A stretch of 48,631 nt of DNA from Pseudoxanthomonas taiwanensis. Lineage in GTDB: Bacteria > Pseudomonadota > Gammaproteobacteria > Xanthomonadales > Xanthomonadaceae. The stretch covers positions 1 to 48,631 of the forward strand of contig NZ_PDWK01000017.1 in NCBI RefSeq assembly GCF_010093135.1, written 5' to 3'. The translations under genes were made by a program, and so were the position numbers. Positions 11,715 to 19,345 of the stretch are shown piece by piece; position 1 is the first letter of the stretch, and each line of letters begins with the position of its first letter. A model generated the notes under the pieces. That model did not search any database. It saw nothing but the letters and a program-made list of their open reading frames with translations, and was not told where the DNA came from.

Positions 11715-11737
11715 CTTGACCATGGTCCAGAGTCAAG
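11715..11737 (-). promoter_or_regulatory. MerR-type dyad operator/promoter of cueR-copF
   Basis: Arms CTTGAC (11715-11720) and GTCAAG (11732-11737) form an inverted repeat about 40 bases upstream of cueR. On the minus strand TTGACT at 11736-11731 would be the -35 element; with the 19-20 base spacer typical of MerR promoters, the -10 falls on the poorly matching ACACAC/CACACT. Position and symmetry fit autoregulation by CueR; the weak -10 is the main reservation. Confidence 0.6.
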
Positions 11738-11808
11738 TGGTGGTGGCCCTCGCGCTGATGCCCGTTGCCTTCGGTGCCAGCCTCGAGCTGCCGTATGGAT
11801 TGCAACCG

Positions 11809-12738
11809 CTACACAGGACTGAGCGTCCCGAGCACTGAAACAACAACCAGGATCAAGATGGCCAGCGCGGCCTCAGCCGTAACACTCTGCCGCAAAGCCC
11901 GCACCTCCTGCGCGGGATCTCCGCTGGTCAGCGCCCGTCCCAGGCGCGGCACCAGCGTCCATCGGTGCAGCGCCCCTAGGCCCAGCATTCCGCCGAACAG
12001 AGCCAGTTTGAACAGCAGCAACTTCCCGTAGGTGCTCTGAAACAGAGCCGACAACGACCACGCGGTGAGATCCCCGTAGTGCACGATGCCGGACACGACG
12101 AGCGCAGCAACGAAAATCGTTCCCAGCGTCGAAAATCCATGCAGAAAGTCATGCGTTGATCGCAGACGCCCGCTGCCGGAGGCCTCCTTGCCGCGCAGGA
12201 GCATCCCCAGGAACATCAGGACCGCTGCGATCCAGCCGCCTGCCGCAAGAAGATGGACAAGGCCCGCAGCAAGCCGGACCGCGCCTGCCACGCCCTCACC
12301 AGCGGCCGCGTGGCCGTTCCATGCCAGAGAAGCGAGTGCGCCGCCCGCCAGCGTCACCGCCAGCGGGAAGGCGGGCTCCACCTTCCCGCGGCGACGATGC
12401 CATCCAAGCACAAACATCAGGGCGAGCAGCAGCGCGCCTCTCGCCATCGCTGCCCGGCCCACGGACGTCTCGAGCAGATACCAGCCAAGCGATGCGCGAT
12501 CAACGTCGGCAAGCGGCATCCCCATGATGCCCGCGGTCTTGAAGACCACATCGGCGCCGGTGAGCACGATACCGACAGCGGCACTTGCCAATAGAATGCC
12601 CATAAGTGGCCATCCGGCCAGGGCATCGGTGAGTGCCGCTCGACGCGAACCGTACCACCCGAGCAATGGGACCCCGAAAAGCACCATGAGGACTAGGTAT
12701 TCCAGGAACCTCACTGCATAAGCCGACAGGTCGAGCAT
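11809..12738 (-). CDS. copD: CopD copper-resistance inner membrane protein (309 aa)
   Basis: A polytopic membrane protein of the CopD/YebZ family, thought to move copper across the inner membrane together with CopC. Eight or so hydrophobic segments are visible, starting with AVRFLEYLVLMVLFGVPLL. Conserved CopD-like stretches include WNGHAAAGEG, HLLAAGGWIAAVL and SGIVHYG, which carry His residues that may bind copper or haem. Length of about 300 is normal. It begins 10 bases after copC, the usual copCD pair. The next gene, cueR, is separated by its own promoter region. Confidence 0.88.
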   Translation of the reverse strand: MLDLSAYAVRFLEYLVLMVLFGVPLLGWYGSRRAALTDALAGWPLMGILLASAAVGIVLTGADVVFKTAGIMGMPLADVDRASLGWYLLETSVGRAAMARGALLLALMFVLGWHRRRGKVEPAFPLAVTLAGGALASLAWNGHAAAGEGVAGAVRLAAGLVHLLAAGGWIAAVLMFLGMLLRGKEASGSGRLRSTHDFLHGFSTLGTIFVAALVVSGIVHYGDLTAWSLSALFQSTYGKLLLFKLALFGGMLGLGALHRWTLVPRLGRALTSGDPAQEVRALRQSVTAEAALAILILVVVSVLGTLSPV

Positions 12739-12748
12739 TTGTGGCTCC

Positions 12749-13132
12749 TCAGCGCACCGTGAAGCTGAAACTGCCCGTCATGGGGTGGTTGTCGCCACCG
12801 ACTGCGCGGTATTCCACGGTATAGACGCCCGGAGCCAGCGGCTGGGGCAACTTGGCACGCAGGGTCTTGCCGTTGTTGACGATCTCGGTCGTGAAATTCT
12901 CGATCGGCATGGTGGAACTGCCGTGCTTCATGAGCAACTTGAGACGCGACGCCCGCGGAATCAATGTTTCGTTGAATACGAGATCGATCTGGTCTGGCGA
13001 GGCCACCACCGCATTTGCCGCCGGTGTGGACTGCTGCAGCGCGGCGTGGGCGTGCGCGATCTGCAGGGAGAACTGCCCAGCCGCAATCGCGAGGACGAGC
13101 GCGAAGGAGCGAAGGACGTTTGATGATTTCAT
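12749..13132 (-). CDS. copC: CopC periplasmic copper-binding protein (127 aa)
   Basis: A small beta-barrel periplasmic Cu(II) carrier. The signal peptide appears to end at AHA before His29, so the mature protein would begin with the His that is the N-terminal copper ligand in CopC. The other expected ligands, Asp114 and His116, are in GGDNHPMTG near the C-terminus. There is no Met-rich Cu(I) loop, so this resembles the Cu(II)-only type. Length matches the family. It heads the copCD pair, downstream of a terminator-like hairpin following csp, and may have its own promoter in 13133-13259. Confidence 0.92.
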   Translation of the reverse strand: MKSSNVLRSFALVLAIAAGQFSLQIAHAHAALQQSTPAANAVVASPDQIDLVFNETLIPRASRLKLLMKHGSSTMPIENFTTEIVNNGKTLRAKLPQPLAPGVYTVEYRAVGGDNHPMTGSFSFTVR

Positions 13133-13194
13133 AGGGATAAATCCTCATTGCGAATGTGATGCTAAGCCCCGTTGGGGGCCGTGCTGTGTTGGAC

Positions 13195-13217
13195 CCGACA
13201 TGCGTTGGATGTCGGGC
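13195..13217. promoter_or_regulatory. Inverted repeat upstream of copC
   Basis: CCCGACAT (13195-13202) and ATGTCGGG (13210-13217) form a perfect 8-bp inverted repeat with a 7-base loop, 63 bases upstream of the copC start. It may be an operator or part of the leader RNA of copCD. I found no clear -10/-35 pair beside it. Confidence 0.35.
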
Positions 13218-13259
13218 TGTCACCGAAAACACGGTTGGTCGGCTTTTGATATTTGAGAT

Positions 13260-13289
13260 GAGGATCCCGCCTGCTCAGGCGGGATCCTC
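13260..13289 (-). terminator. Strong hairpin between csp and copC
   Basis: GAGGATCCCGCCTG and its exact complement form a 14-bp stem with a two-base centre, six bases beyond the csp stop. Such stability and position suggest transcription stops or is attenuated here, separating copLAB...csp from copCD. There is no run of T after the stem on the minus strand, so it is not a textbook intrinsic terminator; it might instead protect the mRNA 3' end. Confidence 0.5.
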
Positions 13290-13295
13290 GACGCG

Positions 13296-13646
13296 TCAAG
13301 CCGCCATGGCGCTGCAGCTTTCCGCGCAACGGCGACAAACTTCGGCGCAGCGCGCCATCTCCGGGTCGTTCATGGCGTCGCATGCATCGGCGCACTGGCG
13401 GCAGACCTCCGCGCAGGCACCGCAAACCACGTCGTGAACGCTGGCACCGCGCAGCATCGCGTCGGCACTGGTTGCGCAGATATCGGCACACGTCGCAAGG
13501 AGTGCGATGTGCTCCGGGGCCGCGTGGGCACCTCCTTTGGTCAGGCAATAGTTGATGGTCTCCAGGCAGATCTCATGACACTGCGTGCAGTTGTCGATGC
13601 ACTCGTTCATGGCCTGGGACCGGTGTGCCGCGGAATGGTGGGTCAT
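13296..13646 (-). CDS. csp: Csp-type copper storage protein (DUF326, 116 aa, 16 Cys)
   Basis: A four-helix-bundle protein that binds many Cu(I) ions through Cys lining its core. Sixteen Cys are visible (residues 16, 20, 23, 27, 34, 53, 57, 75, 78, 82, 85, 89, 100, 104, 107, 111), mostly three or four apart as on one face of a helix. A His-rich start (MTHHSAAH) lacks any signal or Tat motif, so it should be cytosolic like Csp3. ATG 13646 follows a GGAG site. It lies 70 bases after copG and just before the 13260 hairpin. Storage inside a cop resistance operon suggests a cytosolic buffer that works with CopF. Confidence 0.85.
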   Translation of the reverse strand: MTHHSAAHRSQAMNECIDNCTQCHEICLETINYCLTKGGAHAAPEHIALLATCADICATSADAMLRGASVHDVVCGACAEVCRQCADACDAMNDPEMARCAEVCRRCAESCSAMAA

Positions 13647-13716
13647 GTGGTTCTCCTTCTTCCTCGCGGACGAGAATCGGCGCGCCCGCAACACCGCCCC
13701 CTGTTCCTGCACCGGA

Positions 13717-14241
13717 TCAGTGCTGTGCGAACGGTTCAGTGGTTCCGTCGTGACGGACCAGCTCGACCGTGTACGGCTGTTGTCGCCCGGCAGGGACCTC
13801 CATGCCCGGCGAGCCGAGCGGCATTCCCGGCAGGACCAGGCCGCGTGCGTCCGGCTTTTCTTCGAGGAGGCGCTTGATGTCCTCGGCCGGAACGTGGCCT
13901 TCGATGAGGTATCCGCCGATCTCGGCCGTGTGGCAGGAGCCCTTTGCATAGGGGACACCCAGGCGCTCCTTGACCGGACCCAGGTCATCCATGTCGTGCA
14001 CATCCACGGTGAAGCCCGCCTTCTGCACGTGGTCGACCCAGCTACCGCAACACCCGCAGGTCGGAGTCTTGTGGACGGTCATGCGTGGCAGGGCAGCGGG
14101 AGTGGCGTCGGCTGTTTCAGAGACGACCTGTGCAGCGGGTGCGATGGTGGATTGCGCGGGTGTATCCGCCTGGGTGCAGGCACCCAGGCCGGCGACCGCA
14201 AAAGCCGCCCACGCCAGTCGGTTCAATCTGCAGGCTTTCAT
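13717..14241 (-). CDS. copG: CopG-like DUF411 periplasmic metal-binding protein (174 aa)
   Basis: A DUF411 protein, the family that includes CopG of copper operons. A signal peptide with a lipobox-like GLGAC lies at residues 18-22, so it may be a lipoprotein. The mature domain carries the family motif TPTCGCCGSWVDH, a second Cys in GSCHTAEIGG, and a Met-rich LPGMPLGSPGMEVP. These fit a thioredoxin-like fold with a CGCC copper site proposed to take part in Cu redox. ATG 14241 has a good GGAG site and lies 14 bases after the NTF2-like gene. Regulation is presumably through the copL-headed operon. Confidence 0.85.
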   Translation of the reverse strand: MKACRLNRLAWAAFAVAGLGACTQADTPAQSTIAPAAQVVSETADATPAALPRMTVHKTPTCGCCGSWVDHVQKAGFTVDVHDMDDLGPVKERLGVPYAKGSCHTAEIGGYLIEGHVPAEDIKRLLEEKPDARGLVLPGMPLGSPGMEVPAGRQQPYTVELVRHDGTTEPFAQH

Positions 14242-14255
14242 TTCCGGTTCTCCGC

Positions 14256-14765
14256 TCAGCGCCTGGTCCGCGAGGACCAGTGGATGTGGACGATCCGCCA
14301 GCCGTCGGCGGTCTGCTTCAGCACCATCGTTTCGGTGCTCTGGACGGTCAGTGGCTGGCCGTCCTGCTGGGCGTGCAGCTCGCTTTCGGTTCCGACCCAC
14401 GCGAACTCGCCAGCGGTTCGTGCACGCTGACGGAGCAGCTGGCGATGGGCGCCCTTGAGGAACGCCGCATCGCTGACTGCGTGATGGCCCATGTATTCCT
14501 CGCGGCTGCGTTCTGCACCTCCGGACTCGAGGATGAGAACGTCGGCAGCGAGCAGGGCTTCGACCGTGGCCAGGTCGCCGCTGGACAGGGCGGCGTTGAA
14601 GCGCTCCGCCACGTCGACGGCAGCCTTCGCGGCGGCCGGCACGTCTACGTCCGCCGCTGCCGCAGCAGCGGGGTGATGTGCATGCGACGGTGTCGCCTGC
14701 GCCATTGCGGGGGACACGACGGCCAGTGCCAGCGCCAGGGTGAAGGAGATTGCTGTTGCGTTCAT
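14256..14765 (-). CDS. Secreted NTF2/SnoaL-like protein of cop operon (169 aa)
   Basis: A signal peptide (residues 1-22, ending PAMA) and a short His/Ala-rich linker precede an NTF2-like fold: FNAALSSGDLATVEALLAADVLILESGG, then EYMGHHAVSD and a final DGWRIVHIHWSSR strand. Such domains can bind small ligands or act as enzymes; no catalytic residues can be assigned. The His at the end (IVHIHW) and the linker may touch copper. It lies between copM and copG with short gaps (19 and 14 bases), so it is a member of the operon. Family homologues are usually described only as DUF4440 or SnoaL-like. Confidence 0.75.
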   Translation of the reverse strand: MNATAISFTLALALAVVSPAMAQATPSHAHHPAAAAAADVDVPAAAKAAVDVAERFNAALSSGDLATVEALLAADVLILESGGAERSREEYMGHHAVSDAAFLKGAHRQLLRQRARTAGEFAWVGTESELHAQQDGQPLTVQSTETMVLKQTADGWRIVHIHWSSRTRR

Positions 14766-14784
14766 CGCGCGGGCTCCAAGGAGA

Positions 14785-15554
14785 TCAATGGGTGTGTGCA
14801 TGGCCGTCACCGGCCTCGGGCGTGCGTGGTGCAGGGTGCGACTCCACCTTGCCGTCGGGATGGCGGTGGTCCACCAAGCCGACTTCCGTGTCGCCGGGTG
14901 ATGGGCCGTGGTGATCATCGGCCACACCCAGCGGGTGCGCATGCGGCATGGAGTTGTTGCCCGGCTCGGAGGGGGCAACGGGGTCCTCGGCCGTTTCGTC
15001 GTCATGGTGGCCTTGCGTCTCGCCGCCGCCATGCGAATGGCCTTCGCTGCTGTCGACCAGCTCCTTGTACGCAGTCGCGTCGAGCGTAGGCAGCACCTGC
15101 AGGAACGCGGCCATGTTCCAGATGTACTCGTCGCTCATGTTCTTGCCCCAGGCGGGCATGCCGCTGGCCTTGATCCCGTGCTTGATCACCCAGAACGCTT
15201 TGGCCACGTCGACCTTGTGCTTACTGAGGTCCGGCGGCGTGGGATACAGGCCCTGGCTCAACTCGGTTTCGGCCATCGACGGGGCCAGGTGGCACCCGGC
15301 GCACATCGCTGCGTAGTTGCCCGCGCCCTGCACGATTCTCGCTGGATCGTCCAGGCCCGGCGGGACGTCCAACCTTCCGCACGCGCCAGGATGGAGCGCT
15401 CGCGTGCGGTTTCGAGCAGGAAATGCACGGGCTTCGTGTGCATGTCATCGGCGGCGACGTTGTACACGCCGCCCCAGATGAAGCCCGCCGTACCGGCCAC
15501 GACAACCAGCGGAACCCCGATCAGCCAGAGACGCTTGCGAGTCTTCGGTTGCAT
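14785..15554 (-). pseudogene. copM: CopM-like cytochrome c with His-rich tail, frameshifted
   Basis: A membrane-anchored cytochrome c found after copB in xanthomonad copper operons. ATG 15554, with GGAG upstream, starts an anchor (KRLWLIGVPLVVVAGTAGFI) and a leader up to ARERSILARAE. The frame then changes near 15372-15377: the second frame continues as LDVPPGLDDPARIVQGAGNY with haem motif CAGCH, a distal KASGMPAWG Met, and a long His/Glu-rich tail ending HAHTH. One base appears missing in the GG/TTGG junction. Without it the gene would be normal length (about 256 aa). A true mutation leaves the haem domain without its signal; an error in sequence is equally possible. Confidence 0.8.
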
Positions 15555-15567
15555 ACGAGTACTCCGG

Positions 15568-16755
15568 TCAGAACCAGATCCTCACGCCCGCCACGATACG
15601 GGTGTCGTCGACATCACCGGACTCCGCGCGACGGAAGTCTGCGGTTCCGCCGTAGGCACGCTCCCAGACGACGCCGACATAGGGAGCGAACTGCCGATGG
15701 AACTCGTAGCGCAGGCGGAAACCGGCTTCGACCTTGCTCAGTCCGCTGCCGATTCCAACCGCCGGATCGTCCTTGCTCCAGGCTTCGCCCTCGATCAGCC
15801 ACTGGCCGATCAACCGGTTGGTGAACAGCATTTCGTATTCGGCTTCCGCCCCAAGCCCGACCTGGCCGGACTCGCCCACGTAGGCGGTCGCTTCGACTTC
15901 GAACTTGTACGGGGCAAGACCAATGACACCAAGCGCGGCATAGGTGCGCGATGGACCGCCGTCGAAACCGAAGTCATGGCGGACACCGGCGACCGCGTCC
16001 CACCAGGGGGCGATGGCCCGACCGTACAGGACTTCCACATCCGCCGACTCGGTGGATCCGCCCGCACGCTCGCCCTCGCTGCGGAGCCAGAGCCGGTTCA
16101 AGTCGGAGCCGACCCAGGCTTTCGCTTCCCAGGCCATGCCGGTGCCGTCCTCATCCGCGTCCCAGGCCTCAAGCCGGTCAAGCGACCAGTAGGAGTTGAT
16201 CGATTCGCCGTGCATTACGTGCGCATCGAGGTCCGGGAACGCCGCGGCCCGATCGGCCGGCGTGACGACAGGAATAGGCTCGTGTGCTTCGGCCGTGGCC
16301 GGGAGATCCTGGCTGGCAACTGCCTGGTGGCCCATGGAAGCGTGGTCCATGCCCGAGTGGTCCATGTTCGATCCATCCATTCCAGAGTGATCCATCGAGG
16401 AATGGTCCATCGTGGAGTGATCGCTGCCGGCAGGGTCCGCCGCCCCCTGTTTCATGGCGCCGTGGTCCATGTTTCCGTGGTCCATGTTTCCGTGGTCCAT
16501 GGATCCGTGATCCTGCGTTCCATGTTCCATCGGTTCCGCCGGTGGCTTTGACGGGGTTGCGTGGTGCGCATGGTCGCTGGGGCGTGGGTCAACCGGCTTG
16601 GCCTGCGACTGTGCGGCAGTCGGCTTCGCTGCCGGATGGTGCGAGGCGTGGTCCGTCTCCTGCGCCCACGCCGGCGCGAAAGCAGCTGCGAGAGACAGTG
16701 CGGAGGCAAGGCCGATGGCCAGGGGGTGGCGGCGCGAAAGTGTCATGGCGTTCAT
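15568..16755 (-). CDS. copB: CopB outer-membrane copper-resistance protein (395 aa)
   Basis: An outer-membrane beta-barrel that binds or passes copper. The signal peptide ends near residue 31 (PAWA). A metal-binding region of about 110 residues holds many MDHGN/MDHSG pentads, typical of PcoB/CopB. The C-terminal half is a PF05275-type barrel (YWSLDRLEAWDADEDG, WYDAV-like AIAPWWDAVAGVRHDFG) ending in RIWF. The ATG at 16755 overlaps the copA stop (ATGA); a second ATG at 16746 is possible. The next gene copM begins 13 bases downstream. Tandem 15-bp DNA repeats encode part of the Met/His region. Confidence 0.93.
   Translation of the reverse strand: MNAMTLSRRHPLAIGLASALSLAAAFAPAWAQETDHASHHPAAKPTAAQSQAKPVDPRPSDHAHHATPSKPPAEPMEHGTQDHGSMDHGNMDHGNMDHGAMKQGAADPAGSDHSTMDHSSMDHSGMDGSNMDHSGMDHASMGHQAVASQDLPATAEAHEPIPVVTPADRAAAFPDLDAHVMHGESINSYWSLDRLEAWDADEDGTGMAWEAKAWVGSDLNRLWLRSEGERAGGSTESADVEVLYGRAIAPWWDAVAGVRHDFGFDGGPSRTYAALGVIGLAPYKFEVEATAYVGESGQVGLGAEAEYEMLFTNRLIGQWLIEGEAWSKDDPAVGIGSGLSKVEAGFRLRYEFHRQFAPYVGVVWERAYGGTADFRRAESGDVDDTRIVAGVRIWF
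16461..16501. repeat. 15-bp tandem repeat inside copB
   Basis: The unit CGTGGTCCATGTTTC occurs at 16461-16475 and 16476-16490, with a partial third copy from 16491. It encodes MDHGN pentads on the minus strand. In-frame 15-bp units allow copy-number change without frame loss. Confidence 0.8.
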
Positions 16756-18554
16756 TCCTCCACCCGCACTTCGCGGAACATGCCGGCTTCCATGTGGTAG
16801 AGCAGGTGGCAGTGGTAGGCCCAGCGACCGAGCGCATCGGCGCGCACCCGGTAGCTGCGCTTGGTGCCTGGCGGCATGTCGATGGTGTGCTTGCGCACCA
16901 TGAAGTTGCCGGATTCATCCTCGAGGTCGCTCCACAGGCCGTGGAGGTGGATCGGGTGCGACATCATCGTGTCGTTGACCAGCACGATCCGCATGCGCTC
17001 GCCATAGTTCAGCCGCAGGGGCTCCGCGTCAGCGAACTTCACTCCGTCAAAGGACCAGGCGAAGCGCTCCATGTGGCCGGTCAGGTGCAGCTCGACCGTG
17101 CGGCCGGGTTCACGTCCGTCGGGATCGCGGAACGTGCTCCGCAGGTCGGCATAGGTCAGCACGCGGCGGCCGTTGTCGCGCAGGCCGACGCCCGGATCGG
17201 ACAGGCGCGGCTGCGCCGTCATCGCCTGCATGTCCACCAGCGGATTACCCGCCTCGCTGGCCGGATGCGTCTGCATCCCCTGCCCTTGCCCGCGGTGCGC
17301 GGCGTGGCCGGCATGCGGATCGGGCTGCGCGGCGGCGCCGTGCGCGGCGCGATCCATCGCGGCGTGGCCGCCGCCATGGTCCATCCCGCCGTGGCCCATG
17401 TCGGCCATGGTCAGGATCGGGCGCGGGTCGACCGCGGGCACCGGCGCTCGCAAGCCTTCCCGGACGGCGAGCGTGCCGCTGACGTAGCCGGTACGGCCGC
17501 TGTCCTGCGCGAAGATGGTGAACGCATCCTGCCCGGCCGGTTCGACGATCACGTCGAAGGTCTCGGCCACGGCGATGCGGAACTCGTCCACCGTCACCGG
17601 ATGCACGTACTGGCCGTCGGCGGCGACCACGGTCATCTTCAGCCCCGGGATCCGCACGTCGAAGTACGTCATCGCGGAGCCGTTGATGAAGCGGAGGCGG
17701 ACCTTCTCGCCCGACCGGAACAGCCCGGTCCAGTTGCCGAGCGAGGTCATGCCGTTCATGAGGTAGGTGTAGGTGTTGCCGTTGACGTCCGACAGGTCGG
17801 TCGGCGTCATGCGCATGCGGCCCCACATGCCGCGGTCGGCCAAAGTCGCGCGCAGGCCCTGCGTGCGCACGTCGTCGAGGAAGTCGCCGACGGTGCGCTT
17901 GTAGTAGTTGTCGTAGTCGGAGCGCTTCTTCAGGCGCTCGAACAACCGCGCCGGGTCGAGGTCGGTCCAGTCGCTGAGCATGACCACGTAATCGCGGTCA
18001 TAGGCGAAGGGCTCGGGCTCCAGCGGCTCGATCACCAGCGGCCCGTAGAGGCCGGCCTGCTCCTGGAAACCGGAGTGGCTGTGGTACCAGTAGGTGCCGC
18101 CCTGTACGACGTTGAAGCGGTACTGGTAGGTCTCGCCGCGGTTGATGCCGTTGAAGCTGAGTCCGGGTACGCCGTCCATGTTCGCCGGCAGCAGGATGCC
18201 GTGCCAGTGGATCGATGTCTGGTCGCCATGGATCGAGCCGGGGGGCAGGGCATTGCGGACCCGCAGGGTGACCGTGGTGCCCTCGCGCCAGCGCAGTAGG
18301 GGCGCTGGGATCGATCCGTTGACCGTGATCGCAGGGCGCGTGGCACCGGTGAAGTTCATCGGCGTCTCGCCGATGGTCAGGTCGAATTCGGTGCCCGAGA
18401 GCACATTGGGGACGCCTTCGGCCTTGACGGCCCAGCTGGAACGGGGCCACAGGCCCAAGGTTGCGACGGCCCCGCCAACAGCAAGGCCCTGGACGAAGCG
18501 GCGGCGCGACGGGGAAGACAGCCCCTCGGCACGGCCGAAAGAATCGGATGACAT
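16752..18554 (-). CDS. copA: CopA periplasmic multicopper oxidase (600 aa)
   Basis: Oxidises Cu(I) to Cu(II) in the periplasm and binds extra copper. A Tat signal is clear (SRRRFVQGLA, hydrophobic to about residue 42). Cupredoxin domains follow: TSIHWHG and TYWYHSHSG in domain 1, and HPIHLHG plus HCHLLYHMEAGMF in domain 3 give the type 1, 2 and 3 copper ligands. A Met/His-rich insertion at about residues 385-440 (MGHGGMDHGG, DPHAGHAAH) is the PcoA/CopA extra copper region. Length of about 600 matches. It follows copL by about 100 bases and overlaps copB by four bases. Confidence 0.95.
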   Translation of the reverse strand: MSSDSFGRAEGLSSPSRRRFVQGLAVGGAVATLGLWPRSSWAVKAEGVPNVLSGTEFDLTIGETPMNFTGATRPAITVNGSIPAPLLRWREGTTVTLRVRNALPPGSIHGDQTSIHWHGILLPANMDGVPGLSFNGINRGETYQYRFNVVQGGTYWYHSHSGFQEQAGLYGPLVIEPLEPEPFAYDRDYVVMLSDWTDLDPARLFERLKKRSDYDNYYKRTVGDFLDDVRTQGLRATLADRGMWGRMRMTPTDLSDVNGNTYTYLMNGMTSLGNWTGLFRSGEKVRLRFINGSAMTYFDVRIPGLKMTVVAADGQYVHPVTVDEFRIAVAETFDVIVEPAGQDAFTIFAQDSGRTGYVSGTLAVREGLRAPVPAVDPRPILTMADMGHGGMDHGGGHAAMDRAAHGAAAQPDPHAGHAAHRGQGQGMQTHPASEAGNPLVDMQAMTAQPRLSDPGVGLRDNGRRVLTYADLRSTFRDPDGREPGRTVELHLTGHMERFAWSFDGVKFADAEPLRLNYGERMRIVLVNDTMMSHPIHLHGLWSDLEDESGNFMVRKHTIDMPPGTKRSYRVRADALGRWAYHCHLLYHMEAGMFREVRVEE

Positions 18555-18658
18555 GGGAACTCCGGGAGAGTGACGAGGGCTCGCGAGGCGAGCGTTTCCC
18601 TGTCGGTGCGGAGCAGCGGACAGGATCCATCAGCGCCTCGGAAGGCGCGCAGGGACAC

Positions 18659-19078
18659 CTAGCCGATCGGAGGTCGGCAAAGATTGGTCAGTGCAGCGGA
18701 CGCGTGCACCGACAGGAACGGTTCGGCGGTGTGCCGGTCCCGGATGGTGAAGTCGGCGAGTGCCGACCCGGCGATTGCCGCTGAACAACAGTGGTGCATG
18801 CAGGCACCACAATTGCCCGTCTCACAACAGTCGCCCAACGGTGGTGCTGTCCCGGTGTGATCAGCGGCCTGCGGATGATGGTGGTCGTCGGTCACCGGAG
18901 CGATCACTCCGGCCCCGTGGCAGTCGGCCGCTGTCTGCGTCGCTGTCACGTGGGCGGCGTCACCCGGGGAGTTGCTCAGGTGCTCCGTCATGTGCATGGA
19001 CGCACCAGCGATGCCCGGACCGTTAGCCAGCAAGGCTACGATCAGGAACAACCGCATCAGGAGTGCGCGCAGAGGCAT
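18659..19078 (-). CDS. copL: CopL-like copper-responsive leader protein (139 aa)
   Basis: A small exported Cys/His-rich protein at the head of the cop operon. In Xanthomonas copL is needed for copper-induced expression of copAB. A signal-like segment (LFLIVALLANGPGIAGA) ends near residue 26. The rest includes DDHHHPQAADH and a Cys cluster, GDCCETGNCGACMHHCC, likely to bind copper. ATG 19078 lies only 7 bases after a perfect TATAAT, so translation may be leaderless, or begin at the second ATG (19057). The position before copAB is the main support for the name, since CopL sequences vary. Confidence 0.8.
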   Translation of the reverse strand: MPLRALLMRLFLIVALLANGPGIAGASMHMTEHLSNSPGDAAHVTATQTAADCHGAGVIAPVTDDHHHPQAADHTGTAPPLGDCCETGNCGACMHHCCSAAIAGSALADFTIRDRHTAEPFLSVHASAALTNLCRPPIG

Positions 19079-19085
19079 GCGCCCG

Positions 19086-19091
19086 ATTATA
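19086..19091 (-). promoter_or_regulatory. Perfect -10 box (TATAAT) of copL
   Basis: On the minus strand TATAAT ends 7 bases before the copL ATG, placing the expected transcription start at or next to the start codon. No good -35 sits 17 bases upstream (CATCTG), suggesting that an activator is needed. A 7-bp hairpin (CACCGGC at 19119-19125 with GCCGGTG at 19131-19137) lies in the -35 upstream zone and may be a regulator site. Confidence 0.55.
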
Positions 19092-19345
19092 CGGACCCAT
19101 GTAAACGGCAGATGAATACACCGGCAACGCGCCGGTGCAGACTCAATGGTTCCGGATGGGAAGTGCCGCTGCGAGTATGGGCCGCTTGTGTGTTCCGCCT
19201 TCCATGCATCCAACACCTGGTCACCGCAGTCCCAGCGGCTACCAGCTTAACGATGCCGCGATGACCGAGGCGGTCACGCACCACACGATGGATAGAGCAC
19301 CGGCGCCCGTGTGGCCACCAGCAAGCCAAACCCAATGGACGCGCG
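19092..19345. other. Island-to-chromosome junction, no gene recognised
   Basis: This stretch separates the start of the copper island (copL) from the next gene. Apart from the hairpin at 19119-19137, I see no coding signal, IS end or integrase. Base composition rises toward the chromosomal side, so one boundary of an acquired segment probably lies here. Confidence 0.4.

Noticed and set aside
13260-13289. Hairpin as a textbook rho-independent terminator
   Set aside because: No T-run follows on either strand; kept only as a probable terminator or mRNA-end structure.
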